A DNA stretch of 64,000 bases from JACRCT01 sp049841135 (GTDB taxonomy: Bacteria > Myxococcota > Myxococcia > Myxococcales > UBA5297). Below, piece by piece: positions 58,549-64,000 of the stretch (within the stretch, counting starts at the first letter, position 1; the number at the start of each line of letters is the position of its first letter). The notes beneath the pieces are model-generated. The model saw nothing but the letters and a program-made list of their open reading frames with translations. It ran no database searches and had not been told where the DNA came from. The stretch lies in assembly GCA_049841135.1 (NCBI GenBank), contig JASGHK010000001.1, forward strand, positions 930,001 through 994,000, read 5' to 3'. The position numbers and the translations under genes were made by a program.

Positions 58549-60143
58549 TACTCCGGCAGGGCGGTCGCCAGCGCCTCGCGCTCGGAGACGAAGCGGCCGA
58601 CGCCCTCGGCCATGCCGTCGGCGATGGACTGCTGCTTGGCGGAGTTGGTGAGCAGCTTCTCGTCGTCCGGGTTGGTGATGAAGGCGGTCTCGACCAGGAC
58701 CGAGGGCATCTTGGCGCCGAGCAGCACGTAGAACAGCGCCTCCTTGACGCCCAGGTCCTTGGCCTTGAACTTCGCATCGGACTCGGCCTCGACGACCTCG
58801 GACTGGATGGACCGCGCCAGGCGCTTGCTGTCGCCGGTGTTCACCTTGGTGGCGAGGTCGGCCAGGACGATCTGCAGGTCGCCCAGGGTGCGCTCGCTGG
58901 AAGCGTTCTCGCGGGCGGCGAGGCGGATGGCGTACTGGTTGCTCGTGACGTTGAGGGTGTAGGTCTCCACGCCGCGGAAGCTCTTGGCCTTGAGCGCGTT
59001 GCAGTGGACGCTGATGAAGAGGTCGCCCTTGTTCTTGTTGGCGAAGCGGGCGCGGTCCTCGAGCGAGACGAAGGCGTCGTCGTCGCGGGTCATCAGGGCC
59101 TCGTAGCCGTCGGCCTCCAGGCGGGCCTTGAGCTTCTCGGCGATGGCCAGCGTCACGTCCTTCTCGTAGGTGCCGCCGGGGCCGATGGCGCCGACGTCGT
59201 GGCCGCCGTGGCCCGGGTCGATGATGACGCGCTTGACCTTGAGGCCCACCTGCACCGAGAGCGGGACGTCGCTCTTGCTGGCGGCCTTGAGCGCCTTGAC
59301 CCGCACCGGGTCGATGGCCTGCCGCGTCGGGCTGACCACCGGGATGTTGAGCGCCTCGGTCTCGTACTCCTCCTCGTCGTCGTCGCCCTTGGCGGGCGCG
59401 GCCTTGGCGACCGCGACCGGCTCGGCGACGGGCTTGGGCTCGGGCTTCGGCTCCGCCTTGGGCTCGGGTCCGCGCGCTGACGCTTGCGGCTCGGCCCTGG
59501 CGAAGGCCTGGTGCAGCGCCGGCTCGTCCTGCTTCTTGCTGGCCTTGGGGCTGCTCTTGGGCATCGAGGCCAGCTCGGCCAGCTCCTGCTTGGCCTTGAC
59601 CTGCATGTCGCCCTTGCACGCGGCGCTGGCCTTGAACTCGGCCTCGGCCATGGCGGTGTCGCCCTTGCGGTCGCGGTAGATGCGGCCGAGCGCGAGGTGG
59701 GCGTCGTCGGCGAGGTTCGAGCGCGGGTACTTCTCGCACAGGCGGCCGTAGGCCTCGAGCGCCTCCTTGAGATCGCGCTTGGCCAGCGAGACGCGGGAGA
59801 GCTCGGCGTAGAGCTCGGCGGCGTCGTAGAGCGCCTCGGCGGCGCGCGGGCTCTGCGGGAACTTGTCGGCGACCGACTCGAACTTCTGCGCGACGGAGAT
59901 CCACTGATCGCGGAACTTGCGGCGCTTGGAGTCCTTCTTCAGCGAGGCGTAGGCGTCCTTGGCCGCGGTGAAGGCCGCGTCGGCGTCGAGCCTGGACGCG
60001 GGCTTCTCCTTCTCGGCCCTGTCGGCCTTCGCGACCTTGTCGGTCTTGGCCTTCTTGGATTCTTTGGACTTCTCCGCGGCGAAGCTGCCGGCGGGGAGAA
60101 GGAAGCTGGCGGCGAGAAGGGTCGAAAGAAGCGTTCTGAGCAT
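58548..60143 (-). CDS. N-acetylmuramoyl-L-alanine amidase with N-terminal TPR region (AmiC type)
   Basis: Cleaves the amide bond between muramic acid and the peptide of murein, for daughter cell separation. 531 residues. Signal peptide (LLAASFLLPAGSFA), then charged coiled repeats and TPR-like repeats at about residues 60-190 (LYDAAELYAELSRVSLAKRD, HLALGRIYRDRKGDTAMAEA), a long Pro/Ala/Lys-rich linker, and an Amidase_3 domain at 305-525. Zinc and catalytic motifs: IIDPGHGGHDVGAIG, YEKDVTLAI, FISVHCNA, SVLVETAFITNPDDE. The TPR region is not usual in E. coli AmiA-C and may position the enzyme. AGGAGC lies 4-9 bases before the ATG. Confidence 0.9.
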   Translation of the reverse strand: MLRTLLSTLLAASFLLPAGSFAAEKSKESKKAKTDKVAKADRAEKEKPASRLDADAAFTAAKDAYASLKKDSKRRKFRDQWISVAQKFESVADKFPQSPRAAEALYDAAELYAELSRVSLAKRDLKEALEAYGRLCEKYPRSNLADDAHLALGRIYRDRKGDTAMAEAEFKASAACKGDMQVKAKQELAELASMPKSSPKASKKQDEPALHQAFARAEPQASARGPEPKAEPKPEPKPVAEPVAVAKAAPAKGDDDEEEYETEALNIPVVSPTRQAIDPVRVKALKAASKSDVPLSVQVGLKVKRVIIDPGHGGHDVGAIGPGGTYEKDVTLAIAEKLKARLEADGYEALMTRDDDAFVSLEDRARFANKNKGDLFISVHCNALKAKSFRGVETYTLNVTSNQYAIRLAARENASSERTLGDLQIVLADLATKVNTGDSKRLARSIQSEVVEAESDAKFKAKDLGVKEALFYVLLGAKMPSVLVETAFITNPDDEKLLTNSAKQQSIADGMAEGVGRFVSEREALATALPE

Positions 60144-60393
60144 CGCTTGCTCCTCTGGCCGGCCATGTAAGCATCGGTCTTACACACCCGCAATTTTTCA
60201 GCCGCTGAGCGGGGTTGGCGGAAGCTGCTACAGAGGGCTTCACGCGGCTTCAGGACGGTAGGCGCCGAGGCGCTTCCAGCGGACCTCGCGAGGCGCGTGT
60301 CCCGCCGGCCGCAGCGACGCGCAACCCCTCGGACTTCCACGGACAAATGCCGGGCGCGCGACTTGCTATCCATCCGGGGCAAGGAGAACCGAC

Positions 60394-61134
60394 ATGCTCA
60401 GCCTCGCCGCGCTCACCCTCCTCACGCTGACGGCCGCTCCGGGCAGCATCGAACTCGCTCTCGCCGAGCGCACCGGCGTCAACACCGCGCGCCTGACCCT
60501 CCTCAAGTCCGACGAGCGGCTGCAGGCGCTCTGCCTCGACCTCGACGGCTGGAGCCAGGAGATGATCGAGCAGGCGCAGGAGCAGGTCACGGCGCGGCCG
60601 GTCTGGCTCTACCTGGGCTCGCGCAAGATCGCCCAGGGACGGGTGAGCCGCTTCGAGTCGGCCGGCTCGCCCACCGCGCCCTGCGCCGTCGTCGCCGAGG
60701 CGCGCTTCGACGGCTTCGTTCCGCTGACGACCAGCTCCGACGTGCTCTGGGCGACCACGCGCGACTTGGGGTCACGGCCGCTGCGTCCCCCGCCCCGCGG
60801 CGCCGCGGAGAAAGCGTGGCTGGCGCTGCCGACCCCGACCTCCTGCCCCGTGCCTTCGGCGGCCGCCGCGCGCGCGACCGAGGACGGTGCCTTCGTCAGC
60901 CTGACCTGCGGCGCAGGCTCGAGCCTCGTCTTCGTCCCGAGTCAGGGCGAGCCGCGGCTCGTGGCGGTCGAGTCGCAAGACGGCTCCGTCGTCACGCTGC
61001 TGGAGGTGGTCGAGCCCGCGCGCCGCGGCGCCAGCACTCTCTTCCTCGCGCGACAAGTGGAGGGCGGTCGGCGCGTCGAGGCCTGGGAGTCCGACGGACG
61101 CACCGCACGGCGCGTCGACGCCTGGGCCTTCTAA
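60394..61134 (+). CDS. Exported protein of unknown function
   Basis: 246 residues. Signal peptide (MLSLAALTLLTLTAAPG); no lipobox. AAGGAGA lies 6-12 bases before the ATG. The body has no motif I recognise: ERTGVNTARLTLLKSDERLQ, PVWLYLGSRKIAQGRVSRFE, SLVFVPSQGEPRLVAVESQD; beta-rich with a few cysteines. It stands alone before the nudix gene on the other strand. Confidence 0.65.
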   Translation: MLSLAALTLLTLTAAPGSIELALAERTGVNTARLTLLKSDERLQALCLDLDGWSQEMIEQAQEQVTARPVWLYLGSRKIAQGRVSRFESAGSPTAPCAVVAEARFDGFVPLTTSSDVLWATTRDLGSRPLRPPPRGAAEKAWLALPTPTSCPVPSAAAARATEDGAFVSLTCGAGSSLVFVPSQGEPRLVAVESQDGSVVTLLEVVEPARRGASTLFLARQVEGGRRVEAWESDGRTARRVDAWAF

Positions 61135-61159
61135 GGCCTGGCCCGTGATGGGAAGTGGG

Positions 61160-61201
61160 TGGACGGAGTGGACCGAGTGGACGGGGTCGACGCTGTGGAC
61201 T
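61160..61201 (+). repeat. 9-base tandem repeat
   Basis: GTGGAC followed by three variable bases (GGA, CGA, GGG, GCT) in five steps, at the 3' end of the nudix gene. Simple repeat without evident function. Confidence 0.6.
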
Positions 61202-61205
61202 TCGC

Positions 61206-61598
61206 CTACTGGATCTCCAGCAATTGCTCGAAGGTCTTCTGGTCGGCGGGCGGGAACTCGTAGTCGTCGAGGTCGGCGGGGGCGACCCAGCGGTGGTCGT
61301 GCACGCGCAGGTGCTTGATCTCTCCGCCCACCATGCGGCAGCGGTAGACGCGGAAGTCGATGTCGTAGTCCGGGTAGGAGTGCTGGACGTGCATGATCTG
61401 CTCGTTCACCTCGACGGTGATGTCCATCTCCTCCTTCAGCTCGCGCGCCAGCGCCTGGGCATCGGTCTCCCCCGGCTCGACGCGCCCGCCCGGGAACTCC
61501 CAGAGCAGCGGCAGGGTGGCCGTGGGCTTGCGCTGGGTGATGAGGTACTTCCCCTCGCGCTCGATCATCGCCCCAACGACCGTGATTTGCCGCCGCAT
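61206..61598 (-). CDS. Nudix hydrolase (MutT/NudG-like)
   Basis: 130 residues from the ATG at 61598, with GGAGGA just upstream. The Nudix box is complete: GGRVEPGETDAQALARELKEEM, matching GX5EX7REUXEEXGU-type spacing. The start RQITVVGAMIEREGKYLITQ and the end WVAPADLDDYEFPPADQK are typical of CTP/8-oxo-dGTP pyrophosphohydrolases (NudG, MutT). Likely cleans the nucleotide pool. The exact substrate cannot be told. Confidence 0.9.
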   Translation of the reverse strand: MRRQITVVGAMIEREGKYLITQRKPTATLPLLWEFPGGRVEPGETDAQALARELKEEMDITVEVNEQIMHVQHSYPDYDIDFRVYRCRMVGGEIKHLRVHDHRWVAPADLDDYEFPPADQKTFEQLLEIQ

Positions 61599-61747
61599 GC
61601 TTCCTCCTCGAACGAACCGCCAAGGGCCGCCATTATACACACCCGCGTCCGCTGGCCAGCCGGGGCTCAACCTTGCCGCCGGCCCGCCTTCGATGCCGTG
61701 ACCCGGACGGACGCTTCGCGCGCCTCGCCCGGCCTCGCGAAGCCGGC

Positions 61748-61813
61748 AGCCCCGAAGCCCGCAGCCCGAAGCCCGCAGCCCGAAGCCCGCAGCCCGAAGC
61801 CCGCAGCCCGCTG
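61748..61813 (+). repeat. 14-base tandem repeat upstream of the nuclease gene
   Basis: CCCGAAGCCCGCAG repeated about four times in a row, with a related first unit. Each 14-mer is two 7-base steps (GAAGCCC, GCAGCCC). Complement of the motif at 41380 and 53214. It lies in the 284-base space between the nudix and nuclease genes. Confidence 0.75.
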
Positions 61814-61882
61814 TTGCCGGCTCCTCGAACGCCACCCTATGCTCGCAGCCCAACCGGCAACACTTCAGCTCAAGGAGCACCC

Positions 61883-63274
61883 GTGGCCACCCTCCAGTTC
61901 CTCGGCGCCGCAGGCACCGTCACCGGCTCGAAGTACGTGCTCACCGCCAACGGCAAGAAGCTGCTCGTCGATGCGGGGCTCTACCAGGGCCGCAAGGAGC
62001 TGCGCGAGCGCAACTGGAAGCCGTTGCCCGTCGCCCCCAAGGACATCGACTTCGCGATCCTCACGCACGCGCACATCGACCACACGGGCTACCTCCCCGT
62101 CTTCACCCGCGACGGCTACCGGGGCCGGGTGCTGACCACCCATGCCACCAAGGATCTGTGCAGCCTCCTCCTGCCCGACTCGGGCCGGCTCCAGGAAGAA
62201 GAAGCGGCCACCGCCAACAAGTACGGCTACTCCAAGCACAGCCCCGCCAAGCCCCTCTACACCGAGGAGGACGCCAAGACGGCGCTCACCAAGATCGACT
62301 CCATCGCCTACCTCGAGCGGCGCCAGCTGTGCGAGGGCATGGCGGTCACCTTCCGCTCCGCCGGCCACATCCTGGGCTCGGCCACCGTGGAGGTGGAGGT
62401 GCAGGAGCCCGGCAAGCGCCTGCAGCGCATCCTCTTCAGCGGCGACCTCGGCCGCTACAACGCGCCGGTCATCCCTGACCCGGTCCCGGTCAAGGAGGCC
62501 ACCGCGCTCCTGGTCGAGTGCACCTACGGCAACCGGACCCACGGCGCGGTCTCGCCCAAGGACTCGCTCGCCAAGGCCATCAACGACGCCTTCAAGCGCG
62601 GCGGGGCGATCATCATCCCCTCGTTCGCGGTAGGCCGCGCGCAGGACCTGCTCTACTACCTGCGCGAGCTGGAGAACGAGGGCCGCGTCCCGCAGATGCC
62701 GGTCTTCGTCGACAGCCCGATGGCGGTGGACGCCACCCCCATCTACGCCCGGCACATCGAGGACCACGACGAGGCGATGAAGAAGCTGCTCTCCAGCGGC
62801 GCCAAGCCCTTCCAGACCCGGAACCTGCGCTTCACCCGCACCCGCGACGAGTCCAAGGCCATCAACGACGTCAGGCAGTGCATCATCATCAGCGCCTCGG
62901 GCATGGTCACCGGCGGCCGCGTGCTGCACCACCTGAAGAACCGGCTGCCCGACAAGCGCAACACGGTGCTCTTCGTCGGCTACCAGGGCGACGGTACCCG
63001 CGGCCGGCAGATGCTCGACGGGGCGACCGAGATCAAGATGATGGGCGAGCTGATCAAGGTGAACGCCCACGTCGAGGTGGTCCACGGCTTCTCGGCCCAC
63101 GCCGACTACACCGAGGTGATGCGCTGGATGGACGGCTTCACCACCCGCCCGCGCGTCTTCTGCGTGCACGGCGAGAGCGAGGGGCTGGTGGCGATGAAGG
63201 ACCACATCGAGAAGCGCGGCCACGGCTGGAAGGCCGAGATCGCCGGCTACCTGCAGAAGGTGGAGCTCGAGTAG
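61883..63274 (+). CDS. Metallo-beta-lactamase fold beta-CASP ribonuclease
   Basis: 463 residues. GTG at 61883 with AAGGAG 6-11 bases upstream; MATLQFLGAAGTVTGSKYVL is the standard start of this subfamily. Zinc ligands: THAHIDHTGYLPVF, FRSAGHILGSATVEVE, LFSGDLGR. Beta-CASP motifs follow (IIIPSFAVGRAQDLLYYLRE, VFVDSPMAVDAT, IIISASGMVTGGRVLHHL, VVHGFSAHADYTEVM). It belongs to the TTHA0252/CPSF-like group that processes or degrades RNA, and lacks the long C-terminal region of RNase J. Directly followed by the next gene (TAG then ATG). Confidence 0.93.
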   Translation: MATLQFLGAAGTVTGSKYVLTANGKKLLVDAGLYQGRKELRERNWKPLPVAPKDIDFAILTHAHIDHTGYLPVFTRDGYRGRVLTTHATKDLCSLLLPDSGRLQEEEAATANKYGYSKHSPAKPLYTEEDAKTALTKIDSIAYLERRQLCEGMAVTFRSAGHILGSATVEVEVQEPGKRLQRILFSGDLGRYNAPVIPDPVPVKEATALLVECTYGNRTHGAVSPKDSLAKAINDAFKRGGAIIIPSFAVGRAQDLLYYLRELENEGRVPQMPVFVDSPMAVDATPIYARHIEDHDEAMKKLLSSGAKPFQTRNLRFTRTRDESKAINDVRQCIIISASGMVTGGRVLHHLKNRLPDKRNTVLFVGYQGDGTRGRQMLDGATEIKMMGELIKVNAHVEVVHGFSAHADYTEVMRWMDGFTTRPRVFCVHGESEGLVAMKDHIEKRGHGWKAEIAGYLQKVELE

Positions 63275-63979
63275 ATGGCGCCCTACCCCATCCGCTACGG
63301 CTTCAAGTTCGAGGACGGGCGCTCCGCGGAGTTCACGGTCAACCTCGACCCGCAGACCCTCCTCCTGGCCGACCCCTGGCCGACGCCCGAGCCGGAGTGG
63401 GCCCGGCTCGCCAACGGCCGGTGCCGAAGCTGCTCGCTGCCGGCCACGGAGGCCTACTGCCCCACCGCCGCCCACGTCGCCGGCGTGGTGAAGAGCTTCG
63501 CGATGACGCTCTCCATCACCGAGGCCGACGTCACCGTGACCCTGCCGGAGCGCGAGTACCGCAAGCACGGCGCGGTGCAGACCAGCCTCTCCTCGCTGTT
63601 GGGCATCTACATGGTCAGCAGCGGCTGCCCGGTGCTCTCGGCGCTGCGGCCGATGGTCCGCTTCCACCTGCCGTTCGCCTCGGAGCTGGACACCACCTTC
63701 CGCGCCGCCTCGATGTACCTCGTCGCGCAGTACCTGCGCTCGCGCTCGGGGCTGCCGTCGGAGTGGAGCCTCGACGGCCTGGCGGAGGCCTACCGGCGGA
63801 TCGGCGAGGTCAACCAGGCCTTCGCCGCCCGGCTGCGGAAGGCGGCCCCCCTGGACGCCAACATCAACGCCCTGGTGCTCCTCGACGTGTTCGCCAAGGT
63901 CATGCCCGCGACCATCGAAGAGGGCCTGGAGGACCTGCGCCCGGCCTTCGCTTCCTGGCTCGAGCCCAACGGCTCGTAG
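63275..63979 (+). CDS. DUF6901-like protein
   Basis: 234 residues from the ATG at 63275, which touches the TAG of the nuclease gene. An N-terminal domain has CRSCSLPATEAYCPTA, possibly a zinc site. The region LSSLLGIYMVSSGCPVLSAL followed by RPMVRFHLPFASELDTTFRA and MYLVAQYLRSRSG is the most characteristic and matches what I recall of DUF6901. No activity is known. The abutting start suggests coupled translation with the nuclease, so a related RNA role is possible, but this is an inference. Confidence 0.65.
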   Translation: MAPYPIRYGFKFEDGRSAEFTVNLDPQTLLLADPWPTPEPEWARLANGRCRSCSLPATEAYCPTAAHVAGVVKSFAMTLSITEADVTVTLPEREYRKHGAVQTSLSSLLGIYMVSSGCPVLSALRPMVRFHLPFASELDTTFRAASMYLVAQYLRSRSGLPSEWSLDGLAEAYRRIGEVNQAFAARLRKAAPLDANINALVLLDVFAKVMPATIEEGLEDLRPAFASWLEPNGS

Positions 63980-64000
63980 GCAGGAAGCGTCTGGCGAAGA

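Noticed and set aside
55624..60243. Minus-strand frame of about 1500 codons across glnD and the amidase
   Set aside because: It is in a different frame from both genes, which have complete domain sets; a chance frame in GC-rich DNA.

Overview
The window is GC-rich (roughly 70% G+C) and gene-dense. It looks like the chromosome of a Gram-negative member of the Myxococcota (former Deltaproteobacteria), probably an uncultivated one. The reasons are lipid A genes (lpxA, lpxD, lpxI), several lipoproteins of cysteine-rich or VWAVG-propeller type, long response regulators with Pro/Gly/Ala linkers, a B12-dependent ribonucleotide reductase, KGG-repeat proteins and no 16S or tRNA gene to contradict it. 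The placement is an inference from gene content; no marker phylogeny could be run.

Layout. 0-1.6 kb: 3' end of dnaJ and a HEAT-repeat gene. 1.6-4.3 kb: an accessory patch with nested inverted repeats, a zinc-ribbon gene remnant and an IS110-family element, bracketed by short direct repeats. 4.3-18 kb: hybrid histidine kinase, PlsB acyltransferase, a lipoprotein, a radical SAM protein, an Fe-S protein, a fatty-acid desaturase and a DUF4132 protein. 18-22.6 kb: a REP-associated tyrosine transposase (RAYT) bracketed by REP-like repeats, then a large cysteine-rich lipoprotein and a third REP array. 22.6-28 kb: lipid A cluster skp-lpxD-esterase-lpxA-lpxI on the minus strand. 28-43 kb: malic enzyme, a Uma2 gene running into a broken rhodanese, lipoproteins, SppA, RtcA, NrdJ and a LuxR-type regulator. 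43-55 kb: nadC, valS, signalling genes (two response regulators, one with GGDEF, and a CheW-like protein), YrdC, glucokinase, two KGG-repeat genes and a RimK-like ligase. 55-64 kb: a VTT membrane protein, glnD, AmiC-type amidase, a Nudix hydrolase, and a beta-CASP nuclease abutting a DUF6901-like gene.

Three patterns cut across the annotation. (1) A 28-29 bp REP-like family (GGGGCCAGGTTCCGAATC..., or its complement) occurs as three arrays around the RAYT gene, two of them starting within 4 bp of a stop codon and in the same orientation relative to that gene. (2) At least eleven genes carry a TANNNT box, often inside TGCTAG, only 6-12 bases before the start codon and without a Shine-Dalgarno sequence, which points to leaderless or nearly leaderless transcripts. 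(3) Nine clearly related gene pairs of reading frames, including essential genes (valS, nrdJ, lpxD, skp), are each interrupted by exactly one extra base; all nine shifts have the same sign, and four lie beside AGCT. This is most likely a systematic sequence artefact or modified-base effect but deserves a direct check.

Where genes are frameshifted I list the full span as one gene and give the position of the extra base.
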